The position numbers and the translations under genes are program-made. 44,499 nucleotides of DNA from RGIG1995 sp045652425. Lineage in GTDB: Bacteria > Bacillota > Clostridia > Oscillospirales > CAG-272. Under the pieces are notes generated by a model, which saw only the letters and a program-made list of their open reading frames with translations, ran no database searches and was not told the DNA's origin. This document shows, one piece after another, positions 17,113 to 25,970 of this stretch (its first letter is position 1; each line of letters opens with the position of its first letter). The stretch spans positions 1 through 44,499 of the forward strand of contig JAZRUG010000012.1 in the NCBI GenBank assembly GCA_045652425.1. The letters run 5' to 3'.

Positions 17113-17379
17113 TTATTTACTACGGTTATTTTTTGCAAGTTCGGACACGTCACGCATTTTTGACATTATGTAATCGTACCCACCCTCGTTGTGAGGAATG
17201 GTGCAACCCGAACAGTCCTTAACCCCCGATTCAAGATAGACGAAATTACCGCCGCACTTATCGCCGAGCGCATACAAAGGACAGCAACAGAACATACAGT
17301 TAAAAAAGTCGCCACTAACCTTATGACAAGGGAAATATTCACAATCCTTATTTTTGAAATATTTACTGCAATTTTTCAT
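17113..17379 (-). CDS. Cysteine-rich small domain protein
   Basis: An 88-residue protein with ten cysteines: CSKYFKNKDCEYFPCHK, FFNCMFCCCPLY, DKCGG and KDCSGCTIPH. This matches the short cysteine-rich domain (PF04071 type) found alone or fused to cobalamin-salvage enzymes in anaerobes; it probably binds metal or an Fe-S cluster. The start follows GGAAAAG inside the end of pgsA, 5 bp downstream of it, so it is translated with pgsA. No functional link to pgsA is evident. Confidence 0.75.
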   Translation of the reverse strand: MKNCSKYFKNKDCEYFPCHKVSGDFFNCMFCCCPLYALGDKCGGNFVYLESGVKDCSGCTIPHNEGGYDYIMSKMRDVSELAKNNRSK

Positions 17380-17384
17380 TGTTT

Positions 17385-17978
17385 TTACTTTTCCGGGTCA
17401 AGCAAGGGCCAATATGCTTTAAGGTAATCAATACCCGACCAAATCGTCATAAACACCATAAATGCCAATGAAACATAGCTGAGAATATGATACTGATTTA
17501 TAAAGGTATTTCCGAAGAACGCGGGTTCAAGAATCATAACGATTATGCAAACTATCTGCGATACCGTTTTAACTTTACCGAGGTATGCCGCCGCAATAAC
17601 TACCTTTGCTCCGTTTGATACAATCATACGGAGAGAAGTTACCGCAAGTTCACGCAAAATAACAATAAACGTTGCCCACGCAAAAATCATAAAAAACACT
17701 TTGTCTGCTGTCAATGTAGTCAATATCGCGATATAGCCGCCTATCGTCATAAGCTTATCTGCAACGGGGTCGAGGAACTTACCGAAGTCGGTAATAAGAT
17801 TGTATTTTCTTGCAATCTTGCCGTCGAGCATATCCGTCAATGCGGTCAAACCAAATATAGCGGCAGCTGCAATTCTCGACCAGAACTGTCCCAATACGGG
17901 AAACATAATTATAAACATAAAGAACGGTATCATTATCATTCTCAAAACCGTCAATTTGTTCGGAAGATTCATTTTCAT
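17385..17978 (-). CDS. pgsA: CDP-diacylglycerol-glycerol-3-phosphate 3-phosphatidyltransferase
   Basis: A 197-residue membrane enzyme of phosphatidylglycerol synthesis. The CDP-alcohol phosphotransferase signature is complete: DMLDGKIARKYNLITDFGKF and LDPVADK, i.e. DGx2ARx8Gx3Dx3D. Starts MKMNLPNKLTVLRM after AGGAGAG. Several hydrophobic helices follow. It lies downstream of rimO in the same orientation, as in many Clostridia, separated by a palindromic insert. Confidence 0.95.
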   Translation of the reverse strand: MKMNLPNKLTVLRMIMIPFFMFIIMFPVLGQFWSRIAAAAIFGLTALTDMLDGKIARKYNLITDFGKFLDPVADKLMTIGGYIAILTTLTADKVFFMIFAWATFIVILRELAVTSLRMIVSNGAKVVIAAAYLGKVKTVSQIVCIIVMILEPAFFGNTFINQYHILSYVSLAFMVFMTIWSGIDYLKAYWPLLDPEK

Positions 17979-18003
17979 TATTTTTGTCTCTCCTATACAT
18001 TTT

Positions 18004-18087
18004 TTATTATTTCGTTTCGCCTATAATATTTAACTCTGTATTCCACGCAGCGCGTGGAATACAGTTTTATTATTATTTCGTTTCGCC
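18004..18087. repeat. Palindromic insert bracketed by an 18-bp direct repeat
   Basis: The 18-mer TTATTATTTCGTTTCGCC occurs at 18004-18021 and 18070-18087; the second copy is the 3' end of rimO including its stop codon. Between them sits a 13-bp perfect hairpin (18036-18048 with 18052-18064). The hairpin could act as a terminator after rimO, but the duplication of coding sequence suggests an insertion event. Confidence 0.7.
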
Positions 18088-19401
18088 AATCAAATCGTAA
18101 TCAAGAACTTCTGTTATCTTAACGTTATAAATCTTACCTTCGGGAAGTCGCTTCGGGCAAGTAAAATATACTTTACCGTCAATCTCGGGAGCATCTGCCG
18201 CCGTTCTGCCGTAGTGAGCGCCTGACACGGGATCGTAACCCTCACAAAGAACTTTTACTATCTTTCCAACTTTAGCTTCATTATTTGCGGCATTGATATC
18301 ATACTGCATATCCATTATAATATCACATCTGTCCTGTTTGGTCTGCTCATCTATCTGATCTTCAAAATCATAGGCGGGCGTCCCCTCTTCGCGAGAATAT
18401 GTAAATGCACCAAGACGTTCAAACTTCGTTTCTTTCAAATATTCGCAAAGTTCTGTAAAATCTTCTTCTGTTTCACCGGGGAAACCGGTTATAACAGTCG
18501 TACGAAGCGTAATATCGGGAACAGCCTTACGGAGTCTGTCAACGGCACTCTTTATAACCGCTTGACCGCCGTGGCGGTTCATTCTTTTCAAAACGCTTTC
18601 GGAAATATGCTGAATAGGCATATCAATATACTTAACTACTCGGTCGTTATTCTTTATCTCTTCAACAAGCTCGTCGGTAATCTTGTCAGGATAGCAATAA
18701 AGAAGTCTTATCCAAGGAATAGCCGTTTCTGCTGTAATCTTGCGGATAAGTTCAGCCAACTTATATTCACCGTAGAGATCAACACCGTATCTTGTAGTAT
18801 CCTGCGCCACAAGCGTAAGCTCAAGAACTCCGAGAGATTCAAGGAATTTTGCTTCTTCAACGACGTCTTCCATCGTTCTGCTTCTGAACTTACCTCTGAT
18901 AGCTGGAATAGCACAGTAAGCACACTTGTTATCACACCCCTCTGCAATTTTGAGATATGCCATATATTCGGGTGTGGTAACAACTCTGTCGCCGCCTATA
19001 TCGTAGTTATCAATATCGCCGTATTTTTCAAAGGATTTACCCTTTTCAACCGCCTTAACTGCATCAACTATATCGTGTATAGCCGCAACACCTATAACCG
19101 CATCACATTCGGGCAATTCCTTTTTTAGTTCACTACGGTATCTTTCGGAAAGACAACCGGTAACCACCAGTCCCTTACACTTTGCATTAGTCTTAAGCCA
19201 AGCGGCATCAAGTATGCTGTCAATAGATTCCTGCTTCGCGCTTTGAGTAAACGCGCAGGTATTTATTATGATTATATCAGCTTCGGTTTCCTCGGGAGTA
19301 ATCTCATAACCCGCATTATAAAGCTCGTTGAGCATTATTTCGGTGTCAATAAGGTTCTTCGGACAGCCGAGAGAAATAAATCCCACTTTAGTCTTCTTCA
19401 T
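18073..19401 (-). CDS. rimO: Ribosomal protein S12 methylthiotransferase
   Basis: About 442 residues. N-terminal MTTase domain with SLGCPKNLIDTE and NTCAF cysteines, radical-SAM motif CDNKCAYCAIP (CxxxCxxC) near residue 155, and a C-terminal TRAM-like domain. It methylthiolates the conserved aspartate of S12 using two 4Fe-4S clusters. ATG at 19401 is taken as the start; a TTG three codons upstream is possible but its site is poorly spaced. The 5' end overlaps the recX 3' end. Confidence 0.95.
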   Translation of the reverse strand: MKKTKVGFISLGCPKNLIDTEIMLNELYNAGYEITPEETEADIIIINTCAFTQSAKQESIDSILDAAWLKTNAKCKGLVVTGCLSERYRSELKKELPECDAVIGVAAIHDIVDAVKAVEKGKSFEKYGDIDNYDIGGDRVVTTPEYMAYLKIAEGCDNKCAYCAIPAIRGKFRSRTMEDVVEEAKFLESLGVLELTLVAQDTTRYGVDLYGEYKLAELIRKITAETAIPWIRLLYCYPDKITDELVEEIKNNDRVVKYIDMPIQHISESVLKRMNRHGGQAVIKSAVDRLRKAVPDITLRTTVITGFPGETEEDFTELCEYLKETKFERLGAFTYSREEGTPAYDFEDQIDEQTKQDRCDIIMDMQYDINAANNEAKVGKIVKVLCEGYDPVSGAHYGRTAADAPEIDGKVYFTCPKRLPEGKIYNVKITEVLDYDLIGETK

Positions 19402-19906
19402 TTTCTTCAAGCAACCTCGTATATGCGTATTTTATTTCAGCATAACCGTAACCGTAACGCGCCAATGCCGCGGTTACCGCCCTTGCAGTCTTGCTGTCTT
19501 TTATCTTGTCGGCAAGTTTTTTCTTGTGTACCAGCTTCAAACAATTTTCTTTGAAATCAACGTCGGAAACACATTCGTTGAAATTTTCACCTATAAGCTG
19601 TTTGTCAAATCCTTTTTTTTGCAACTCCAGCTTAATTCTTGCTCTGCCATATAATTTCTTGTCAGCCAGGTACTCCGATACCGATTGCATAAGCCTTGCA
19701 TCGTTTATCAGCCCCGCCTCTTTCATCTTGTTGACTGCCGCATCGATAGCCTCCTCGTTAAAGCCCTTACGTATAAGCTTGTCTCGGAGATTTTTTTCGG
19801 TATTATCTGCAAACACAAGAATATTTGACGCCGCCGCCATAACTTCCTTTACGGAATCATCGCGCGAAGTGTTTTCCTCATATTCGCTATATTCAATTTT
19901 TTTCAT
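19388..19906 (-). CDS. recX: Regulatory protein RecX
   Basis: A 172-residue all-helical RecA modulator. Typical repeats: EKNLRDKLIRKGFNEEAIDAAV, LADKKLYGRARIKLELQKKGF and ALARYGYGYAEIKYA. Three bp downstream of recA in the same direction, the classical recA-recX pair. Confidence 0.93.
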   Translation of the reverse strand: MKKIEYSEYEENTSRDDSVKEVMAAASNILVFADNTEKNLRDKLIRKGFNEEAIDAAVNKMKEAGLINDARLMQSVSEYLADKKLYGRARIKLELQKKGFDKQLIGENFNECVSDVDFKENCLKLVHKKKLADKIKDSKTARAVTAALARYGYGYAEIKYAYTRLLEENEED

Positions 19907-19909
19907 ATA

Positions 19910-21016
19910 TTATTCGTTTTCAAGGTCAGCAACGGAAATTTCAAAATCGTCGTCAAGGTCGATAGCTTCGCTTTGACCTGCATCGCCGTTCTTAAATCTT
20001 TCAAGAATTCTTTCTTCAACAGATGCAAACAATTCGGGGTTATCTTCAAGCGCCTGACGTGCGTTATCTCTACCCTGCGCAAGTCTGTTTCCATCAATAT
20101 AGAACCAAGCGCCGCTTTTTTCGATTATACCCATTTCAAGACCAACTTCGATAAGTTCGCTTGACTTTGAAATACCCTTTCCGTAAAGAATATCAAATTC
20201 TGCAGTCTTGAACGGGGGAGCAACTTTGTTTTTAACAATCTTACACTTAACTCTGTTACCGTAAGATTCGGTTCCGTTTTTCAAGGTTTCAACGCGTCTT
20301 ATGTCAATTCTGACAGAAGCGTAATACTTAAGAGCTGTACCGCCCGAAGTAACCTCGGGATTACCGTACATAACACCAATCTTCATACGAAGCTGGTTAA
20401 TAAATATTACCACACAGTTAGATTTTGCAATAGAACCGGAAAGTTTACGGAGTGCCTGGGACATAAGTCTTGCCTGACCTGCAACCTGCGCATCACCTAT
20501 ATCGCCGTCGATTTCCTGCTGTGTTACGAGAGCCGCAACGGAGTCAACTACAACAACGTCAACAGCACCGGAACGTACAAGAGCATCAAGAATACCGAGA
20601 GCCGCTTCACCGCTTTCGGGCTGTGAAACCAAGAGTTCGTCAACGTCAACGCCTATATTAGCTGCATATTGAGGATCAAGAGCGTTTTCAACGTCGATAT
20701 AAGCCGCTGTTCCACCTGTTTTCTGAACCTCTGAAACAACATGAAGCGCCAATGTAGTTTTACCCGAAGCTTCAGGACCGTATATTTCAATAATTCTGCC
20801 CTTCGGTACACCGCCTACACCTAATGCAAGGTCGAGGGACAATGATCCCGTAGAAACAGCAGTAACGTTCATATTCGTATTTTCGCCGAGCTTCATAATA
20901 GAGCCGACACCGTGATCTTTTGTTATTTGAGAAAGCGCAGTTTGAAGCGCCTTTTTCTTTGCTTCCTTATCTTGAATCTGTGAAACAGTTTCAGTTTTCT
21001 TTGCTTTTGCTGCCAT
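19910..21016 (-). CDS. recA: Recombinase RecA
   Basis: About 368 residues. Walker A GPEASGKTT, a NQLRMKIGVMYGNPEVTSGG loop region and a C-terminal acidic tail (DLDDDFEISVADLENE). Drives strand exchange and LexA autocleavage. I chose ATG at 21016 (MAAKAKKTE) because AAAGGA lies 11 nt upstream; the TTG nine bases earlier is too close to that site. Confidence 0.98.
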   Translation of the reverse strand: MAAKAKKTETVSQIQDKEAKKKALQTALSQITKDHGVGSIMKLGENTNMNVTAVSTGSLSLDLALGVGGVPKGRIIEIYGPEASGKTTLALHVVSEVQKTGGTAAYIDVENALDPQYAANIGVDVDELLVSQPESGEAALGILDALVRSGAVDVVVVDSVAALVTQQEIDGDIGDAQVAGQARLMSQALRKLSGSIAKSNCVVIFINQLRMKIGVMYGNPEVTSGGTALKYYASVRIDIRRVETLKNGTESYGNRVKCKIVKNKVAPPFKTAEFDILYGKGISKSSELIEVGLEMGIIEKSGAWFYIDGNRLAQGRDNARQALEDNPELFASVEERILERFKNGDAGQSEAIDLDDDFEISVADLENE

Positions 21017-21081
21017 AATCTTCAAATTCCTTTCGGTTTTATATATTACGTACTAAATGCCATATATTCACACATAGTACT

Positions 21082-21110
21082 ATTTTATCAAAAAATCTTG
21101 TTTTTGTCAA
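21082..21110 (-). promoter_or_regulatory. Promoter of recA-recX
   Basis: On the minus strand TTGACA (21105-21110) and TAAAAT (21082-21087) with a 17-bp spacer. I did not find a convincing GAAC-type LexA box overlapping it. Confidence 0.7.
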
Positions 21111-21234
21111 TCGTAGATTAATACCAATTATAGTTTATTTACAAAATATTATATACTTTTTTGAAGAACTGTGTTATAATAACATTTAAAGTAAAACTAT
21201 TCTCCCCATATTTTAATTTTTTTGAGGTAAAAAA

Positions 21235-22248
21235 ATGGCAGAAAAGAATTGCCGCCTCGGAACTGTCGGCGGACAGGCAGTTATCGAAGGCGTTATGATG
21301 AAAAATAAAGATGAATTCGCATTGGCAGTCCGTATGCCTGAGGGTAATATAAGAGTTACAAAAGACGAGTGTAAAAGTGTAAAAGAAAAATTTAAATTCC
21401 TCGGTTGGCCAATAATCCGAGGTGTTGTAAATATGATTGAATCCTTGATTCTCTCTATGAAAACTTTAACAATTTCCGCAGATGCATTTGGCATTGAGGA
21501 GGAAGAAACAAAGTTTGAAATTTGGCTCAAAGAAAAATTCGGCAAGAGTCTGCTTGACTTTGTTATGGTCATAGCTATGATACTCGGCATAGCTTTGGGG
21601 GTTGGATTATTCTTCTTTCTTCCCCTCTTCATATCCTCTTCCCTTTTTGATAAAGCAGGAGAGGACACCAAGTGGTATGCAACACTTATCGAAGGCGGAA
21701 TAAAAATTGCCCTATTCGTCGGCTACATCTGGCTTGTTTCCTTTATGAAAGACATAAAACGCGTCTTTGAATATCACGGCGCTGAACATAAGACCATTTT
21801 CTGTTATGAAGCAGGAGAAGAGTTAACCCCCGAAAACGTAAAAAAATATAAGAGATTTCACCCCAGATGCGGTACGAGCTTTATATTCGTTATACTTCTT
21901 CTCAGCATAGCAGTTTCATCGGTCGTATATTCATTTGAATTTATGAAATCGAATATAATTCTCAAGTTCGCCTCAAAGCTGCTTACACTGCCATTAACCG
22001 TAGGTATAGGCTATGAATTTATAAGATTTGCAGGAAAACACGATAACGTAATTACGAGAATATTGTCAGCTCCGGGACTTTGGATGCAAAGAATTACCAC
22101 GAGAGAACCCGATGAAACGCAGATAGAGGTTGCAATAGCTTCCCTGAAATGCGCTCTTCCCGAAGAATTCCCCGAAGCAATAGAACTCTATAATCCCGAA
22201 AAATACCAAAAGACCGAAAAAACAGAAAACGACAAAAACGAAGAATGA
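21235..22248 (+). CDS. DUF1385 (YqhQ-like) membrane protein
   Basis: A 337-residue protein with the family hallmarks GGQAVIEGVMMKN near the start and YHGAEHKTIFCYEAGEEL centrally, plus hydrophobic segments near 105-130, 150-170 and 215-260. Function unknown. It commonly precedes prmC in Clostridia and does here with an ATGA overlap. A TATAAT at about 21172-21177 is the likely -10. Confidence 0.9.
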   Translation: MAEKNCRLGTVGGQAVIEGVMMKNKDEFALAVRMPEGNIRVTKDECKSVKEKFKFLGWPIIRGVVNMIESLILSMKTLTISADAFGIEEEETKFEIWLKEKFGKSLLDFVMVIAMILGIALGVGLFFFLPLFISSSLFDKAGEDTKWYATLIEGGIKIALFVGYIWLVSFMKDIKRVFEYHGAEHKTIFCYEAGEELTPENVKKYKRFHPRCGTSFIFVILLLSIAVSSVVYSFEFMKSNIILKFASKLLTLPLTVGIGYEFIRFAGKHDNVITRILSAPGLWMQRITTREPDETQIEVAIASLKCALPEEFPEAIELYNPEKYQKTEKTENDKNEE

Positions 22249-22958
22249 ACGATATTGATATTTTAAAACTGTATTTCAAGAATGAAGAACTACAGAAAGC
22301 TATAAAAGAATATGAAAACGGCGTTCCTGCCGCATATATAATAGGCGAATGGGAGTTTTTCGGAGACAGATACTTACTTAACCAAAACTGCCTTATTCCC
22401 CGTTGCGATACCGAAAGAGTTGTTGAAAAGGTATTAGACAACCTATGTGATAACGGTAGATTGCTCGACCTTTGTACAGGCTCCGGCTGTATTGCTATAT
22501 CGGTGCTCAAAAGAAAACCTAATGCAAACGGCATTGCAGTTGATATATCATCTATGGCTCTTGAGGCAGCAAAAGAAAACGCTTTAATAAATCATGTAAA
22601 TGACAGACTTAACTTTATATGCGCCGATATATTTGACAAGCCTTTGGCTAATGAAAAATTCGACGTAATCGTATCTAACCCCCCCTATATTCCAACCAAA
22701 CACCTTGAAAGCCTTGACAAATACGTAAAAAAGGAGCCTATGATAGCTCTTGACGGCGGAAGCGACGGTATGGACTTCTATAACTTTTTGGTTATGGAAT
22801 ATAAAGACAATTTGACCAAAAACGGATTGTTTATATTCGAAATAGGTTACGACCAACAAGAAAAAATACAAGAAACAGCTCTTTTTAACGGTTTTGAATG
22901 TACCGTAACGAAAGACTATTCGGGTAATCCGAGAGTAGCTGTTCTCAAAAAAATATAA
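22245..22958 (+). CDS. prmC: Release factor glutamine methyltransferase
   Basis: A 237-residue SAM-dependent methyltransferase (HemK/PrmC) that N5-methylates the GGQ glutamine of RF1/RF2. Motifs: LLDLCTGSGCIAISVL (SAM site) and VSNPPYIP (catalytic NPPY). It is about 40 residues shorter than usual, the loss being in the N-terminal substrate-binding helices, of which GVPAAYIIGEWEFFGD remains. The ATG overlaps the upstream stop (ATGA). Confidence 0.92.
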   Translation: MNDIDILKLYFKNEELQKAIKEYENGVPAAYIIGEWEFFGDRYLLNQNCLIPRCDTERVVEKVLDNLCDNGRLLDLCTGSGCIAISVLKRKPNANGIAVDISSMALEAAKENALINHVNDRLNFICADIFDKPLANEKFDVIVSNPPYIPTKHLESLDKYVKKEPMIALDGGSDGMDFYNFLVMEYKDNLTKNGLFIFEIGYDQQEKIQETALFNGFECTVTKDYSGNPRVAVLKKI

Positions 22959-22973
22959 TAATCAGGAGATTTT

Positions 22974-23975
22974 ATGAAAAAGACCTTAAGACTTGTAAGT
23001 TTAGCACTTGTAAGTATAATCATTTTCGCTTCCCTCACAAGCTGTTCGGACAGAAAGAAAGGCGATCCCCCCGTATGTACTGACAATAAGACAAACGTTA
23101 TGACACTGGGCGGCTATAACGTAAAGAGTGACTTTTACAAGTATCTCTTTTTGAATACAAAGGCATTTTTTGACAACGGCGATGAAAGCTATTGGCAAAA
23201 AGAAGGAAATACCGTTGAAAAAATAACCGATTACGTTTTATCCTCTTTAAAGGAAACTTACGGTATGTTTGCCCTCGCAGATGAATACAAAATCAAGCTT
23301 ACAAAAGAAGACAAAGAAAGTGTCAGCTCATTTATCGAGGATAGCAAACAGGGTATGACCGACGAAGAATACAAGGCTTCGCTTGAAAAATCATATATGA
23401 CCGAAGAGGTTTATCGCTTTATTCTCGAAGTGCAACAGCTTGAATATCTTGTATACGAGCATTTAATGTCTGAATCTTCAGGAGTTATAATCGTTGACGA
23501 CGAAACTCTCGAAAAAGCGGTTGACGAAGACTTTGTAAGAGCAACGCACATTTTGTTTACTTTTAAAAATGAAGAAGAACGCAAAACGCAGCTTGAAAAG
23601 GCAAATCAGATTCTCGAAAAACTGAAAAATGGAGAAGACTTTGAAACGCTGAAAGAAGAACACTCCGACGATACCGACCTAAAAGGAAATAAAGATGGGT
23701 ATTACTTTACTCACGGTGAATTTAAAAATGAGTTTGAATATACAGCTTTCAAACTTAAAGAGGGAGAAATAAGCGAGATTATAACAACCGATATCGGTTA
23801 TCATATCGTAAAAAGACTTCCCATTGAAGACGAGTACGTAAACGAGAATTTTGAAGATTTACGCACACAATATAAAACAGCGCTCTATTACAAAACGGTG
23901 GAGGAGAAATACAAGCAGTTTACTTATGAATACGAAGAGGGATACAAAAGTATACAGCTTGACACTTTTAACTGA
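22974..23975 (+). CDS. PrsA-like peptidyl-prolyl isomerase lipoprotein
   Basis: 333 residues. Lipoprotein signal ending FASLTSC; a SurA/PrsA-like helical N-terminal region; one parvulin (PPIC) domain about residues 185-285: VRATHILFTFKNEEER, FETLKEEHSDDTDLKGNKDG and FKLKEGEISEIITTDIGYHIV. It probably assists folding of exported proteins on the outer face of the membrane. AGGAG precedes the start. Third gene of the DUF1385 operon. Confidence 0.88.
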   Translation: MKKTLRLVSLALVSIIIFASLTSCSDRKKGDPPVCTDNKTNVMTLGGYNVKSDFYKYLFLNTKAFFDNGDESYWQKEGNTVEKITDYVLSSLKETYGMFALADEYKIKLTKEDKESVSSFIEDSKQGMTDEEYKASLEKSYMTEEVYRFILEVQQLEYLVYEHLMSESSGVIIVDDETLEKAVDEDFVRATHILFTFKNEEERKTQLEKANQILEKLKNGEDFETLKEEHSDDTDLKGNKDGYYFTHGEFKNEFEYTAFKLKEGEISEIITTDIGYHIVKRLPIEDEYVNENFEDLRTQYKTALYYKTVEEKYKQFTYEYEEGYKSIQLDTFN

Positions 23976-23980
23976 TATTT

Positions 23981-24886
23981 ATGAGTGAACTTATCAAAGG
24001 GATAATTATAAAAGGGTTGGGCGGACTCTACGATATAAAGACCGAAGAGGGCGAAATAATAAGCTGCAAGGCAAAGGGCGCGTTTAGGCACGAAAAAATA
24101 ACTCCCTATGCAGGCGACAGCGTTATTTTAAAGCAGTCCGTAGTCGAAGAGATTACGGATAGAAAAAACTATCTTATAAGACCGCCCGTAGCAAATCTTG
24201 ATATTTTGTTTACGGTTATTGCCGCGGCGAAACCGTCGCCGATGTTGCCGATAACAGACAAGCTTATTTCTATCGCAGAATATAACAAGATAGAGCCTGT
24301 TATTATTGTAAGCAAGAGCGACCTTGACGAGAACGAAGCCGAAAGAATTGCTGATATCTACAGAAAAAGCGGATTTACGGTTTTTGTATCAAGTCTTGAC
24401 AGTAATAAAGACGAACTTACAGCATTTGTAAAACAATATGCAAACGGCAAAATATCCGCCTTTGCAGGCGCGTCGGGGGTAGGTAAATCTACCGTAATGA
24501 ATGCATTGTTTCCAAAACTTACGCTTGAAACGGGCGACGTAAGCCGCAAGACCGAGCGTGGAAAACATACGACAAGACACGTTGAACTGTTCGGACTTGA
24601 TTATCTGACCGACGACAGCAGTTTAACAGGATATATTGCAGATACCCCCGGATTCAGCCTTATAGATTTTACAAGATTCGATTTCTATAAAAAAGATGAT
24701 TTGGTATATACCTTCAGAGAATTTGAAGATTACCTCGGAACCTGCAAATATACAAAATGCTCACATACGACAGAAGACGGATGCAAGATTATCGAAGCCG
24801 TAAACGCCGGAACAATAGCAAAAGAAAGACACGAAAGCTACATAGAAATTTACAATACTTTGAAAAATAAACACGACTGGGATTAA
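23981..24886 (+). CDS. rsgA: Ribosome small-subunit-dependent GTPase RsgA
   Basis: 301 residues with OB-fold N-terminus, a circularly permuted GTPase (G4 SKSD at 111-114, G1 GASGVGKS at 163-170, G3 DTPG at 221-224) and a C-terminal zinc site (Cys255, Cys260, His262, Cys268). Acts in late 30S maturation. It starts 5 bp after the isomerase gene without an obvious Shine-Dalgarno, so it is likely translated by coupling. Ends the operon at a very strong terminator. Confidence 0.95.
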   Translation: MSELIKGIIIKGLGGLYDIKTEEGEIISCKAKGAFRHEKITPYAGDSVILKQSVVEEITDRKNYLIRPPVANLDILFTVIAAAKPSPMLPITDKLISIAEYNKIEPVIIVSKSDLDENEAERIADIYRKSGFTVFVSSLDSNKDELTAFVKQYANGKISAFAGASGVGKSTVMNALFPKLTLETGDVSRKTERGKHTTRHVELFGLDYLTDDSSLTGYIADTPGFSLIDFTRFDFYKKDDLVYTFREFEDYLGTCKYTKCSHTTEDGCKIIEAVNAGTIAKERHESYIEIYNTLKNKHDWD

Positions 24887-24921
24887 AAAGATGTGTGTGG
24901 ATAATCCACACACATCTTTTT
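24885..24921. terminator. Bidirectional terminator after rsgA
   Basis: A perfect 17-bp stem (24885-24901 with 24905-24921) with a 3-nt loop and A/T tracts at its base, between convergent genes. Confidence 0.92.
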
Positions 24922-24929
24922 GCATAAAT

Positions 24930-24957
24930 AAAGAGGATAGATGATCTATCCCCTTTA
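24930..24957 (-). terminator. Terminator of the ddl operon
   Basis: Hairpin GGATAGA/TCTATCC flanked by AAAG/CTTT, directly downstream of the PH-domain gene, with a T-rich tail on the minus strand. Confidence 0.6.
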
Positions 24958-24959
24958 AA

Positions 24960-25358
24960 TTAATGTTCTGATTCAGTTTCGTAGTCCATTTCGTCTTCGC
25001 CTTCCATAAATTCACGAAGACCTACGCGACGCTCTGTTCTTTCTCTTTCAACTTCATCTGACAAAAAATCTTTTACGTACTTCGGTTTTTTTACGTGTAA
25101 AATATCAAACTCCGGAGAAGATTTGTCAGCAGAACAACAATGAATAGTACCAAGTCCAAAAAGTCTTTCCCAGAATGAACGCTTCAAAGTTACATCCATT
25201 ATACGATAGAGTCTTATTTCTTCCTCTTTCGTATTAAAGAAACCGGATTGAATAATAAGTTTGTCAGAAGTCAATGTGTACTTTGTGAAAGTCCAAGGAA
25301 GTCCGAAAACAATTCTTTTTCTGTCTTTCCAAAGATATCTTGATGTATTAATGCTCAT
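24960..25358 (-). CDS. PH-domain (YdbT/bPH2-like) protein
   Basis: 132 residues. The core YTLTSDKLIIQSGFFNTKEEEI followed by LYRIMDVTLKRSFWERLFGLGTI is the bacterial PH-domain pattern (PF03703), ending in an acidic, glutamate-rich tail. Unlike most family members it lacks N-terminal transmembrane helices, so it may be cytosolic or peripheral. Role unknown. Third gene of the ddl operon. Confidence 0.78.
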   Translation of the reverse strand: MSINTSRYLWKDRKRIVFGLPWTFTKYTLTSDKLIIQSGFFNTKEEEIRLYRIMDVTLKRSFWERLFGLGTIHCCSADKSSPEFDILHVKKPKYVKDFLSDEVERERTERRVGLREFMEGEDEMDYETESEH

Positions 25359-25376
25359 ATTAAGCTCTCCTTTTTG

Positions 25377-25967
25377 TTACTTCTTTTTATTATAATTCTT
25401 TTTATTCTTTTTCTTTTTTACCGAAAAACCGAAAGAGCCGATTTTCTTGCCAAGTTCAAAATATTCTCCGTGAGCAAATGCGGCTAATTTTGCTTTTTCA
25501 AGATGAAGTTTTCCGTCTTCGCCGAGTAAAGATTCATCAACGTTAATAGCCGTTATGTCTGCTATAAACATATAATGTGAACCGAGTTCAACTATATCCG
25601 TAACCTTACATTCAAGATTCATCGGACACTCTTCAATCAAAGGACATCCGACAGTTGAAGCTTCCGTTTTTGTAAAATTACACTTTTCAAATTTATCTAC
25701 CTTTGCGCCCGTATATATACCGCAGTAATCTGCTTCTTTTACAAGAGAAGCGGGGGTAAGGTTTATAACAAACTCTTTGGTGTTTTTGATTATTTCAAAC
25801 GAATGTCTCTGCGGTCTTACCGAGATATAAGTTTTTGGAGGATTCGAATTTAAAATACCTGTCCAAGCAATAGTAATTATATTCGATTTTTCCATATCGC
25901 CGCACGATACCATAACGGGAGGTACCGGCGACAAAAGAGTCCCCCCCTTCCAAACGACTTTACTCAT
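25377..25967 (-). CDS. Flavin reductase family protein
   Basis: 196 residues of the FMN-binding split-barrel flavin reductase-like family: PVPPVMVSCGD, SNIITIAWTGILNSNPPKTY, ISVRPQRHSFEIIK and EFVINLTPASL. A lysine/asparagine tail (KKKKNKKNYNKKK) replaces the usual C-terminus. Substrate unknown; in anaerobes such proteins often serve as flavoredoxins. Four bp downstream of ddl. Confidence 0.88.
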   Translation of the reverse strand: MSKVVWKGGTLLSPVPPVMVSCGDMEKSNIITIAWTGILNSNPPKTYISVRPQRHSFEIIKNTKEFVINLTPASLVKEADYCGIYTGAKVDKFEKCNFTKTEASTVGCPLIEECPMNLECKVTDIVELGSHYMFIADITAINVDESLLGEDGKLHLEKAKLAAFAHGEYFELGKKIGSFGFSVKKKKNKKNYNKKK

Positions 25968-25970
25968 AGT

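Noticed and set aside
21026..21234. LexA box at the recA promoter
   Set aside because: No GAAC...GTTC-type dyad; the AGTACT-like pieces are too weak to call.
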